From: Psychromonas marina
Lineage (GTDB): Bacteria > Pseudomonadota > Gammaproteobacteria > Enterobacterales > Psychromonadaceae
Length of the DNA: 64,000 bases
Reading direction: 5' to 3'
Assembly (NCBI RefSeq): GCF_030161115.1
Contig: NZ_BSPQ01000010.1
Span: 1 to 64,000, forward strand
The position numbers and the translations under genes are program-made. Within the stretch, counting starts at the first letter, position 1. Every line of letters starts with the position of its first letter. Below the pieces are notes generated by a model. It was given only the letters and a program-made list of their open reading frames with translations, had not been told where the DNA came from and searched no databases. Positions 10,202-18,532 of the stretch are shown one piece after another.

Positions 10202-10215
10202 TGTAAACGTTTCCA
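10202..10215 (-). promoter_or_regulatory. LacI/GalR-type operator upstream of dhaK-gldA
   Basis: TGTAAACGTTTCCA is a near-palindrome matching the GalR-type consensus TGTAAnCGnTTACA at all but one position. It lies 162 bp before the dhaK start, in the 401-bp gap between dhaK and the symporter gene, which otherwise shows only the symporter terminator and no gene. It resembles the sites at 30236 (lacZ) and 34782 (galR/galM) more than those near the alpha-galactosidases. Confidence 0.6.
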
Positions 10216-10360
10216 TGGTGTGCTTTTTGTTTTTCCTGAATGCCTATAGCGATATTTTCTATGTTAGATCATCATTTTCCGTGGAACTGAATAGTCACTG
10301 TCGCCACTCTATTTATGTAATTTCGCTATATGTTTTTGAATATCCTATGCAGGGCAATAT

Positions 10361-10387
10361 AACGGGGCATTTTCAGACCACCCCGTT
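10361..10387 (-). terminator. Terminator-like hairpin after the symporter gene
   Basis: AACGGGG / CCCCGTT (7 bp, GC-rich) encloses a 13-nt loop 55 bp past the symporter stop. In the minus direction it is followed by an AU-rich stretch (TATATTG) rather than a pure U-run, so termination strength is uncertain. Confidence 0.55.
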
Positions 10388-10441
10388 GATTACGTTAGGT
10401 ATGCGTCGCTACTTAATGGCAGCGAGTCCTTTCTTTTTAAG

Positions 10442-12145
10442 TTACTCAGCTTCACGTAATGCAAGCGCTGCTTTTTTACGTGATTGGGTCATTAATATCC
10501 CCGCAATCATGATCACACCACAAACACCATAAACCTGCATAACAGTAGGATCTGCAGACATCAAACCGACTTCAGAGAAACAGATGAATGCGCCTAATAC
10601 CATATAAAGAATGATAGCTGATGCTTCGAAACGGAATGCCCAAGGAGTGATATCAATATCTTCATTGATAGGCATAATATAATCCGTTTCACGCGGTTTA
10701 ACGTAGCCAATGATTAACATCAAGATAGTACAAATAACGAATAGTATTGCTAGCTGATGTAAGAAATGCAGCGGCGTATCAAAGATTAGTTGCATGGCGC
10801 CGTATGAACTTACGAATACCACTAATGCAACTTTTGCAGCAAAGGCTGGTACGCGTTTAGATACGTAACCAACAAACACGATAGTAAAGATAGGTACACT
10901 AAAGAAACCCGCTACCATTTGTAAGTACTGGAATAGGCCATCAGGTGCATACATGATGAAAGGGGCGATACAAACAGAGATGATCGCAATAACAACACCA
11001 AATACACGCCCTTTAGCGACTAATTCATGGTCATCTTTACCAGCACCAAACAGTGGTTTATAAACGTTTAAAGCGAACAGTGTTGTTGAGCTGTTTAATA
11101 CACCATTGAAGGTACTTAGGATTGCACCGAACATTACCGCGACAAAGAAGCCTACTAACGGTTTAGGCAGTACTTCGTTTACTAAACGTGTGTACATTGT
11201 GTCTGGGTTGCCTGCATCAGCACCAAAAATATGGTAAGCGATGATACCTGGGATAATAAGGAATAGAGGCGAGATAACTTTAATCGCACCCGCTAAAATA
11301 ACCCCTTTTTGTCCCTCTTTAAGGTTTTTAGCGCCTAATACACGTTGTATGATCGATTGGTCAGTACCCCAGTAGTAAAGGTTCACTAATATCAGACCTG
11401 TAAACAGTGTTGAGAACGGTAGTGGATCACTTTCTTTACCAACAGATTGTAGTTTTTCTGGTGCTGCCGTTGTCAGGATATGTAATCCGTCCATAAAGCT
11501 ACCGTCACCGAGTACGATCAAACCAAAGATTGGAATCATCAAACCACCGACAATCAGGCCGATACCATTCATACTGTCGGCAATAACAACGGCTTTTAAA
11601 CCACCATAAACCGCATAGAAGAAACCTAACAGACCGATTGCTGCTGAAATTATTGCAATTGAAGCGAATTCAGAAACACCTAATAAGGTTTGGATATCAA
11701 AAATATCGCCTAATACAACCGCACCTGCATAAAGGGTTGTTGGCAGGATATTGATAACGTATTGGCATAGGAAAAGCAGGGTCACGAACTTCTTAACCGA
11801 AAGGTCATAGCGACTTTCCAGAAAATCGGGAATAGTGGTTATACCCTGTTTTAAGTAGCGTGGCACCAGTAGCAGGGCGATGATCACGAGGGTAATACCC
11901 GAGCCAACTTCCCAACCCATGACACTCATATTATGTGAGTATGCTTGTCCACTCATACCAACAAAGCTGGTGGCACTTAGGTTCGTTAAAATAAGTGAAC
12001 TAGCGATTAGTCCACCAGTTAAGCTTCGTCCGCCAAGAAAGAAACCTTCTTGGGATTCGTTATTTGATTTTCTTACTTTGAAGTAAGTGTAAGTACACAC
12101 AAACCCCGTAAAAAGTAAAAATGAGATCAGTACAGTAAATGACAT
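10442..12145 (-). CDS. yidK: Sodium:solute symporter, YidK-type (SSS/SLC5 family)
   Basis: This 567-residue integral membrane protein has about 13-14 hydrophobic segments. The N-terminal part closely follows E. coli YidK: a KVRK loop, a GGRSL-type segment, LTNLSATSFVGMSGQAY, SVMGWEVGSG and TTIPDFLESRYD. The family couples sodium influx to uptake of sugars or other small solutes. The start at 12145 (MSFTVLISF) is preferred because GGAAT lies just upstream and the 52 extra in-frame residues are basic and unlike the family. It is read in the same direction as, and 291 bp behind, an alpha-galactosidase gene, so its cargo is probably an alpha-galactoside, galactose or galactosyl-glycerol (inference). 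The exact substrate cannot be read from the sequence. Confidence 0.9.
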   Translation of the reverse strand: MSFTVLISFLLFTGFVCTYTYFKVRKSNNESQEGFFLGGRSLTGGLIASSLILTNLSATSFVGMSGQAYSHNMSVMGWEVGSGITLVIIALLLVPRYLKQGITTIPDFLESRYDLSVKKFVTLLFLCQYVINILPTTLYAGAVVLGDIFDIQTLLGVSEFASIAIISAAIGLLGFFYAVYGGLKAVVIADSMNGIGLIVGGLMIPIFGLIVLGDGSFMDGLHILTTAAPEKLQSVGKESDPLPFSTLFTGLILVNLYYWGTDQSIIQRVLGAKNLKEGQKGVILAGAIKVISPLFLIIPGIIAYHIFGADAGNPDTMYTRLVNEVLPKPLVGFFVAVMFGAILSTFNGVLNSSTTLFALNVYKPLFGAGKDDHELVAKGRVFGVVIAIISVCIAPFIMYAPDGLFQYLQMVAGFFSVPIFTIVFVGYVSKRVPAFAAKVALVVFVSSYGAMQLIFDTPLHFLHQLAILFVICTILMLIIGYVKPRETDYIMPINEDIDITPWAFRFEASAIILYMVLGAFICFSEVGLMSADPTVMQVYGVCGVIMIAGILMTQSRKKAALALREAE

Positions 12146-12436
12146 GGTACATTCCTTTGAGTTAAGTTTTTGTTGATTCACTAGGCGACTTGTCAGGTTG
12201 CTTAGCAGATTAAAAATTTTTGACTTACATTTTTCTATTACACTTTTTCTCTTACACGCTTTGAAATATTCGCTAGGCGGTTGGTGAGAACTGCCTAGCA
12301 TATAAAATTGTTAAAAACTTAAGGGCGCTATAAAGCTATAAGGCCAGAAGGCTTGAACGCTGTTGTTCCTGCTTTTAGCCTTCCAGCCTTCAAGCATGTT
12401 TCTCTTTTAAGCGTGTTTTTCTTTCAAGTTTTTTTT
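12146..12436 (-). other. Intercistronic region with three stem-loops between alpha-galactosidase and symporter genes
   Basis: Three inverted repeats occupy this 291-bp gap. They are CTAGGCGACT / GGTTGCTTAG (12181-12205), GCTAGGCGGTT / AACTGCCTAGC (12272-12299) and AAGGCCAGAAGGCT / AGCCTTCCAGCCTT (12340-12390, two mismatches). The first two share the CTAGGCG core. None has a clear U-run on the minus strand, so they look more like mRNA stability or processing elements than full terminators. Confidence 0.55.
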
Positions 12437-14539
12437 CTAAAGCTTTTTGAGATGCAGCATTAATGCTGATTCAGGGTCGAGAATCGGCAGGGTAAGACCG
12501 ATCTCTTTTAAGTTTTCTCCGCTTAAGGTCAGTGTTTTGTCTAACCACTTGGGGCGTTGTTTCATTAATTGAAAACTGGTAGTCGGGGTTTCAACTAACT
12601 TCACCTGATACAGTGCACTCGGATCGATACAGCTAATACGCAGTGGTGATGGCAGTGCGTAATCAGGCATGGTTAATTGGCATACGGTGATCAATATTTC
12701 AATGTCGTTATGGACGCCATAGATGTTTTGACGTTTATCTGCAGTATCGACACGAAAGCTACGACCGCTATGCAGCAGGTGACGATATTGTTTATGTAGG
12801 GCGATATATTTTGCGAACGCTTGGCGTTCCTCTTTTGGCACTTTAACGGGGTCTAATTCCACGCCCATATGACCACCTAATGCAGTCATGCCGCGCATAT
12901 TGATATGGTGCATGCGGCGTGTTGTGTGACTTTCATCGGGGCCTATATGTGAGCCCATTACCTCTGGTGGGAAGAAGTAACTCATACCGCGTTGAATCGC
13001 TTGGCGCTCTAATGCATCGTTACAGTCTGATGCCCAGAAGCGATGGGTGCGTTTTAGAATCTCAAAGTCAATACGCCCACCACCCGATGAGCAGGATTCG
13101 ATTTCAACTTTGTCATGTGCCGCTAATAATTTATCAAGCAGTGCATAAAGCGCGTTAGTTTGACCGTTCACAGCGGGTTTACCTTGATGACCCGGTTGTA
13201 CTAACTCACGGTTCATATCCCATTTTAAATATGAGATGTTGTAGGTTGTTAAAAGATCATTTAAGCGCTCAAATAGGTAGTTGAAGCAGTCAGGGTTCTG
13301 CAGGTCTAGCACATATTGCCAGCGACCAGAAGGTTGATGGTAACCTTGTAACTCAAGTACCCAATCAGGGTGAGCTTTGTAAAGTAGCGAGTCTTGGCTG
13401 ATCATTTCAGGCTCAACCCAAAGACCAAACTCCATACCCAAGTCATTAACGTGACTGATAACTGGCTCTAAACCATTTGGATATTTTTGCTCATCAAGAT
13501 ACCAATCTCCCAAGGCAGCACGTTCTCCATGACGACCAATAAACCAGCCATCATCAATAATAAAACGCTCAACACCCATTACTGCGGCTTCATCTGCCAT
13601 TTTCATAATGTAAGCAGGATCGTGGTCAAAGTAGATACCTTCCCAGGTATTAAGGTGCACTGGACGCGGTTTATCAACCGGAAAACTAATAATGTTGTTA
13701 CGCACAAAATGGTGAAAATGTTCAGAAATCCCGTTCAGGCCTGCCGTACTGTAAGTTGCGTATAACCAAGGTGTGCTATAGCTTTCTGATTCCGCTAAAA
13801 TGGCTTCCCCTGCTAATAACAGTTCACCGGCTTGAACAAAACGGCGGCCGTCACTTTTTACATCAGCGCGGAGTTGGTGGTTACCACTCCAACCTAAATG
13901 AAAGCCCCAAACTTGACCACATTGTTCATTAAAATTGTCACTACCCACAAATAACCCAGGGAAATTTTCATGAGAGGTGCGACCACGGCGATTTTCTTGC
14001 ATGAAACCACCATGCGCGAAGCTTTGGCGATGTGTTTGGAATTCACGACTCCAACGCCCGTGAAAAGACATCAGCTCGTTGGCATGGTTTGGTACGGGTA
14101 GCGTCGATGAGAGTTTGGTTAACGAATAGTTAGTTTTACCTGTGTTGATAACAGTAATTCTTTTTTGTAAAACATCACTTTCAAAGTCAATTTTTATTTC
14201 AATTTCTAGCTGCAGTTGGGCAACATGATCTTGAAGCTTAAAGATAACGGATTGAGCAGATAGATCTTGATCAAAAACGTCAAAGACTGGTGCCCAATCA
14301 TAACTATCACGATGGCCTTCAAGACCGGGTGCGTTGAAATGACCACTACCAAGCTCTGGGCATAATGACAGCGGAACATCGACATCAAGACGCGCTTGTG
14401 AAATAGGACGTTCAGTAGAGAGTAGTATGTCGGGATCAATTTGGCTTATTCTTGGACCCCAATGTAGAATTTCAGGGGTGCGTTCAACCTTAATGATCAA
14501 ACTGCAATTTTTACTAGTGAGATGAATAATACTGTTCAT
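12437..14539 (-). CDS. Alpha-galactosidase, GH36 (paralogue 1)
   Basis: This 700-residue protein follows the GH36 plan: an N-terminal beta-supersandwich, then a (beta/alpha)8 barrel from about residue 290, then a C-terminal beta domain. The nucleophile is Asp441 in YLKWDMNRE. The predicted acid/base is Asp505 in FWASDCNDALER, after the conserved ESCSSGGGRIDF. There is no signal peptide, so it is cytoplasmic and acts on imported substrates, releasing terminal alpha-galactose from oligosaccharides such as melibiose or raffinose, or from galactosyl-glycerol. AGGAAC precedes the ATG at 14539. It is divergent from the LacI-type regulator, with two operator-like palindromes between them. It is very similar along its whole length to the product of 16253-18358. 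Specific substrate unknown. Confidence 0.93.
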   Translation of the reverse strand: MNSIIHLTSKNCSLIIKVERTPEILHWGPRISQIDPDILLSTERPISQARLDVDVPLSLCPELGSGHFNAPGLEGHRDSYDWAPVFDVFDQDLSAQSVIFKLQDHVAQLQLEIEIKIDFESDVLQKRITVINTGKTNYSLTKLSSTLPVPNHANELMSFHGRWSREFQTHRQSFAHGGFMQENRRGRTSHENFPGLFVGSDNFNEQCGQVWGFHLGWSGNHQLRADVKSDGRRFVQAGELLLAGEAILAESESYSTPWLYATYSTAGLNGISEHFHHFVRNNIISFPVDKPRPVHLNTWEGIYFDHDPAYIMKMADEAAVMGVERFIIDDGWFIGRHGERAALGDWYLDEQKYPNGLEPVISHVNDLGMEFGLWVEPEMISQDSLLYKAHPDWVLELQGYHQPSGRWQYVLDLQNPDCFNYLFERLNDLLTTYNISYLKWDMNRELVQPGHQGKPAVNGQTNALYALLDKLLAAHDKVEIESCSSGGGRIDFEILKRTHRFWASDCNDALERQAIQRGMSYFFPPEVMGSHIGPDESHTTRRMHHINMRGMTALGGHMGVELDPVKVPKEERQAFAKYIALHKQYRHLLHSGRSFRVDTADKRQNIYGVHNDIEILITVCQLTMPDYALPSPLRISCIDPSALYQVKLVETPTTSFQLMKQRPKWLDKTLTLSGENLKEIGLTLPILDPESALMLHLKKL

Positions 14540-14571
14540 ATTAGTTCCTGTTGTTATTTTTGTAACAATAT

Positions 14572-14585
14572 TGTTTTCGTAAACA
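14572..14585. promoter_or_regulatory. LacI-type operator, site 1, next to the alpha-galactosidase start
   Basis: TGTTTTCGTAAACA is an imperfect 14-bp palindrome 33 bp before the alpha-galactosidase ATG. The 414-bp gap (14540-14953) between this gene and the divergent regulator gene holds this site, a second copy at 14693 and presumably both promoters; no gene is seen there. Confidence 0.65.
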
Positions 14586-14692
14586 TATGTGTTTATATTG
14601 GCACTTGTTGTTTTTGTGATCCATAAATAGGCATTTTAAGTGGGGTGTTCGTCACACTGTAAATTCTATAATGAGATCTTGATCGTGAGTGA

Positions 14693-14706
14693 TGTTTTCG
14701 GAAACA
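14693..14706. promoter_or_regulatory. LacI-type operator, site 2, between alpha-galactosidase and regulator genes
   Basis: TGTTTTCGGAAACA differs from site 1 by one base. The centres are 121 bp apart, close to 11.5 helical turns. Two sites this far apart fit DNA looping by a tetrameric LacI-type protein, but that is inference. Confidence 0.65.
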
Positions 14707-14953
14707 TTTTGTTTGCAAGGGATTTTGTTAGGGCATAGAAAATGCATTCTTTGCTGTTATTGGGTCAACCCTAGGGCTTAAAATGAGCGTCTATGACGGT
14801 GAGTTTGAACTGTTTAGATAAAATATAAAAACAGACTAAGGTTAGCGATAACAAGCATTTATGGGTTAATTATTTACGCTATTTTGCACGCCCATATCGT
14901 GGTATCAAATAAGCGGAAATGTTATAGTTTTCTAAAGAAGACATTAACTATGG

Positions 14954-16033
14954 ATGCAGATAATGAACGTGACATTTAAGGATGTGGCTAAACTTGCCAA
15001 TGTATCAACGCAAACTGTTTCGCGTGTCACCAATGGATCGCCTAATGTTGCAGAAGATACTCGGGAAAAAGTGAATGCCGCGATTAAGCAACTTGGTTAT
15101 ATCCCCAATAAAGGCGCGCAATTATTAGGGCGTGCAAAATCTAAAATGATCGGCCTTGTGACCGGCGAGCTATTACTACATGGTGCATCAATGGTAGCCA
15201 ATGGTATTCGTAAGCAGTCTAGTGAATTGGGTTACGGCACCTCTTTATCGGTTGTTTCTGAGCATTCAATGGATAAAGTAACCGATGCGCTTAATGATCT
15301 AAAAGCGCAACGCATTGAATTCATTATTTTGAATATTCCGCTTAATAAAGAGGAATCTGAGATGTTAGTCGAACAATATCCAGGTATTCACTTTGTCTTT
15401 GTGGATGTACCACCTTCAGCTAAAGTAAATGCCGTATATGCCGCTAATTATGATGGTGCCGTGAAAGCTGCTGAATATATGGTTTTGACGCAAAGAAAGC
15501 GTTTTTTATTTATTACCGGCCCAAATGAATCTAGTGCATCAGAGCTTCGTGTCCAAGCTTGGAAAGATGTTTTAAAGAAACATCCGGATATTGAAATTAT
15601 TGACCAGTTGGAAGGTGATTGGCAGGCTCGCAGTGGTTATGCGCGAACACATGAGGCGCTTTGTGATGGGTGCAGTTTTGATTGTGTTATGGTTGGCAGT
15701 GACCAAATGGCACTTGGTGTGTTAAGGGCATTAAGTGAGTTTAACTTAAGCGTACCACAGCAAGTGTCGGTAATTGGCTTCGATGATACTTTTGATAGTG
15801 CTTATTTTTACCCACCATTGACCACCATCAAGCAGGACTTTTTAACCATCGGAAAACGTGCAGTTTCATTGGCTGTTAATATGGAGAATCAGGACGTAAC
15901 AGAGGCTCACCATGAAACGATAAAGACTGAAATTATTGAGAGAAAAACGGTTCAGCCTTATCAGCAAACACAAAATAATAAAACGCAAATTCGCGAATTG
16001 TTGAAACAAGCAGAGCAACTGTTAGGGGAGTAG
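14954..16033 (+). CDS. LacI-family transcriptional regulator (true LacI-like subgroup)
   Basis: This 359-residue repressor has an N-terminal helix-turn-helix (FKDVAKLANVSTQTVSRV), a hinge around LGYIPNKGAQLLG, and a periplasmic-binding-protein-like sensor domain. PPLTTIKQDF near the end and QTVSRV in the recognition helix closely match E. coli LacI. The C-terminal tail QIRELLKQAEQLLGE has the heptad pattern of a LacI tetramerisation helix. The start is uncertain: ATG 14954, or ATG 14963 three codons on, which has GGATG at a better distance. It is divergent from alpha-galactosidase 1 and convergent with alpha-galactosidase 2. It most likely represses both, itself and the ABC transporter through TGTTTTCGnAAACA-type sites; the inducer is probably the imported alpha-galactoside (inference). 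Confidence 0.9.
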   Translation: MQIMNVTFKDVAKLANVSTQTVSRVTNGSPNVAEDTREKVNAAIKQLGYIPNKGAQLLGRAKSKMIGLVTGELLLHGASMVANGIRKQSSELGYGTSLSVVSEHSMDKVTDALNDLKAQRIEFIILNIPLNKEESEMLVEQYPGIHFVFVDVPPSAKVNAVYAANYDGAVKAAEYMVLTQRKRFLFITGPNESSASELRVQAWKDVLKKHPDIEIIDQLEGDWQARSGYARTHEALCDGCSFDCVMVGSDQMALGVLRALSEFNLSVPQQVSVIGFDDTFDSAYFYPPLTTIKQDFLTIGKRAVSLAVNMENQDVTEAHHETIKTEIIERKTVQPYQQTQNNKTQIRELLKQAEQLLGE

Positions 16034-16080
16034 GTGGCTTAAGTTATTAGTCGTTAGTTATAAGTCTTTAGTGTTTAAAA

Positions 16081-16121
16081 GAAAACCCGTTGCACATGGA
16101 GTGCAACGGGTTTTCTGTTTT
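16081..16121. terminator. Strong bidirectional terminator between lacI-type gene and alpha-galactosidase 2
   Basis: A perfect 15-bp stem, GAAAACCCGTTGCAC / GTGCAACGGGTTTTC, with loop ATGGA is followed by TGTTTT. On the minus strand the stem is followed by an A/T-rich stretch ending in TTTAAAC, so it can serve both convergent genes. It is flanked by a 12-bp inverted repeat, GTCGTTAGTTAT (16050-16061) and its complement (16133-16144). Confidence 0.85.
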
Positions 16122-16252
16122 GATTGTGAGTAATAACTAACGACATCTCAAAAAGAAGCTCTGCAATCACAATTAAATCCGAGGGATAATCGTTTCTGCC
16201 TTTGACTTTACTAACCGCTAAAAACTAACCACCAACAACTTCTTTTTTTGCC

Positions 16253-18358
16253 TTATTTTACTTTTTCAAAGTGGATCATCATCGCTGATTCTGGGTCTAG
16301 AATCGGTAATGTTAATCCTATTTCTTTGAGATTTTCACCGCTTAATGTGAGTGTTTTATCTAACCATTGTGGACGTTGTTTCATCAACTGAAAACTGCTT
16401 TCAGGAACTTCCACTAACTTCACGTTGTACTTGGCCTTATTATCAATACAGTTAATACGTAAGGGTGAGGGTAGGGCATAATCTGGCATCGTTAACTGGC
16501 ACACTGTAATTAACATTTCATCTGCGTTAAACACCCCATAAATATTCTGTGATTTGTCTGGTGAATCTAAACGGAAGCTATCACCGCTATGCAACAGTGT
16601 ACGGTATTTCTTGTGCAGAGTGATATATTTAGCAAACGCTTGGCGCTCTTGTTCGGGGACTTTTACAGGATCTAACTCGACACCCATGTGTCCACTTAAG
16701 GCGGTCATTCCACGCATGTTAATATGGTGCATACGACGAGTTGTATGGCTTTCTGCTGGGCCTATGTGCGCTCCCATCACCTCTGGAGGGAAGAAGTAAC
16801 TCATTCCGCGTTGAATGGTTTGACGTTCTAAGGCATCGTTGCAATCTGATGCCCAGAAACGATGGGTACGCTTCAAAATTTCAAAATCAATACGCCCACC
16901 GCCCGATGAACAGGATTCAATTTCAACTTCTGTATGCTGTGCTAATAATTTATCAAGCAGGGCATAAAGTGCGTTAGTTTGACCATTAACCGCAGGTTTT
17001 CCTTGGTGACCTGGTTGTACTAATTCACGGTTCATATCCCATTTCAAATAGCTGATATTGTAGGTTGTTAACAGATCATTTAAGCGTTCAAATAGGTAGT
17101 TAAAGCAGTCTGGGTTCTGCAGGTCTAACACATATTGCCAACGACCAGAGGGTTGGTGATAACCTTGCAATTCAAGTACCCAATCTGGGTGTGCTTTATA
17201 AAGTAGTGAGTCTTGGCTAATCATCTCCGGTTCAACCCACAGACCAAACTCCATACCTAAATCATTAATGTGGCTGATAACAGGCTCTAAACCATTTGGG
17301 TATTTTTGCTTATCAAGGTACCAATCCCCCAAGGCAGCACGTTCGCCATGTCTGCCAATAAACCAACCATCATCAATAATGAAACGCTCAACACCCATTA
17401 CTGCAGCCTCATCTGCCATCTTCATAATGTATGCTGGGTTGTGCTCAAAATAGATACCTTCCCAGGTATTTAGGTGTACGGGTCGAGGTTTATTGACTGG
17501 GAACTTTATAATGTTGTTACGTACAAAACGGTGAAAACGTTTAGATATCCCGTTGAGCCCCGTATTACTGTAAGTTGCATATAACCAAGGTGTTGTATAG
17601 CTTTGGGATGGTTGTAAAACGGCTTCACCAGCTAACAATAGCTCACCAGCTTGGACAAAACGACGTCCATCGCTTCTTACATCTGCACGTAGCTGGTGGT
17701 TTCCGCTCCACCCTAAATGGAAGCCCCAAACTTGCCCCGTTTGTTCATTAAAATGTTCACTGCCAGCAAGAAGACCCGGAAAATTTTCATGGGAAGTTCG
17801 GCCTCGACGGTTTTCTTGCATGAAACCACCGTGTGTAAAAGATTGGCGATTTGTCTGAAATTCACGACTCCAACGACCGTAAAAAGAGATTAATTCATTC
17901 GCGTGGGTTGGTAGGGGCAGGGTCGCAGAAAGCTTACTTAAATTGTATTTTGATTCACCTATATTGGTCACTTTAATGCGTTTCTGGATAACGTCACTAT
18001 CGAAATCAAGCTTAATATCAATCTCTAATTGCAACTTTGCAACATCATCTTGTAATGTAAAAACAACGGATTGATCTGATAACTGTTGTTCGGTGAGTTT
18101 GAAAACGGGGGCCCAATCATAGCTATTCCGATGCCCTTCAATGCCCGGCGCATTAAAATGACCACTGCCTAGCTCAGGGCATAATGACAAAGGTACATCA
18201 ACATCAAGACGAGCTTGGGAAATAGGGCGTTCGGTCGAAAGTAATAATTCGGGATCGATCTGATTGATTTTGGCACCCCAGTGGAGAATTTCAGGGTTAT
18301 GTTCAACCTTGATGATTAGGCTACAATTTTTGCTGATAAGGTGAATAATCTTAGTCAT
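16253..18358 (-). CDS. Alpha-galactosidase, GH36 (paralogue 2)
   Basis: This 701-residue protein aligns without apparent gaps to the product of 12437-14539 over nearly its whole length. It keeps the nucleophile Asp441 (YLKWDMNRE) and acid/base Asp505 (FWASDCNDALER). The barrel is nearly identical between the two; differences concentrate in the N-terminal domain, the C-terminal domain and a few loops. It has no signal peptide. The start at 18358 (MTKIIHLISKNCS) matches the paralogue's N-terminus and has GGAG seven bases upstream; an 18-residue longer version is unlikely. It lies downstream of the ABC-transporter binding protein on the same strand, but a terminator (18447-18483) intervenes, so expression is by read-through or its own promoter. 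Both paralogues appear functional. Confidence 0.93.
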   Translation of the reverse strand: MTKIIHLISKNCSLIIKVEHNPEILHWGAKINQIDPELLLSTERPISQARLDVDVPLSLCPELGSGHFNAPGIEGHRNSYDWAPVFKLTEQQLSDQSVVFTLQDDVAKLQLEIDIKLDFDSDVIQKRIKVTNIGESKYNLSKLSATLPLPTHANELISFYGRWSREFQTNRQSFTHGGFMQENRRGRTSHENFPGLLAGSEHFNEQTGQVWGFHLGWSGNHQLRADVRSDGRRFVQAGELLLAGEAVLQPSQSYTTPWLYATYSNTGLNGISKRFHRFVRNNIIKFPVNKPRPVHLNTWEGIYFEHNPAYIMKMADEAAVMGVERFIIDDGWFIGRHGERAALGDWYLDKQKYPNGLEPVISHINDLGMEFGLWVEPEMISQDSLLYKAHPDWVLELQGYHQPSGRWQYVLDLQNPDCFNYLFERLNDLLTTYNISYLKWDMNRELVQPGHQGKPAVNGQTNALYALLDKLLAQHTEVEIESCSSGGGRIDFEILKRTHRFWASDCNDALERQTIQRGMSYFFPPEVMGAHIGPAESHTTRRMHHINMRGMTALSGHMGVELDPVKVPEQERQAFAKYITLHKKYRTLLHSGDSFRLDSPDKSQNIYGVFNADEMLITVCQLTMPDYALPSPLRINCIDNKAKYNVKLVEVPESSFQLMKQRPQWLDKTLTLSGENLKEIGLTLPILDPESAMMIHFEKVK

Positions 18359-18446
18359 TTTATCTCCAGTATTGCATGTAATACTTAATCCATTCACGGT
18401 ATGTGAAAGCACTTTATAATGCGTTTTTTAATCTAAAAATGAGTAT

Positions 18447-18483
18447 AAAAAAAGCCCTCAATCGATAAGGAAAGCGGGCTTTA
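18447..18483 (-). terminator. Terminator after the sugar-binding protein gene
   Basis: Read on the minus strand, AAAGCCC ... GGGCTTT forms a 7-bp stem with an 18-nt loop and is followed directly by a run of T (complement of the A-run at 18447-18453). It separates the ABC operon from alpha-galactosidase 2 and may allow partial read-through. Confidence 0.75.
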
Positions 18484-18532
18484 TATTGTTGAGTTACCTT
18501 TAAAATTAAAAATAACTCTGCTACAGAGGCAT

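Noticed and set aside
10215-10532. 105-codon plus-strand open frame downstream of the symporter gene
   Set aside because: Its 3' part is antisense to the symporter's C-terminus, it begins inside the operator region, and it has no ribosome site or family likeness.
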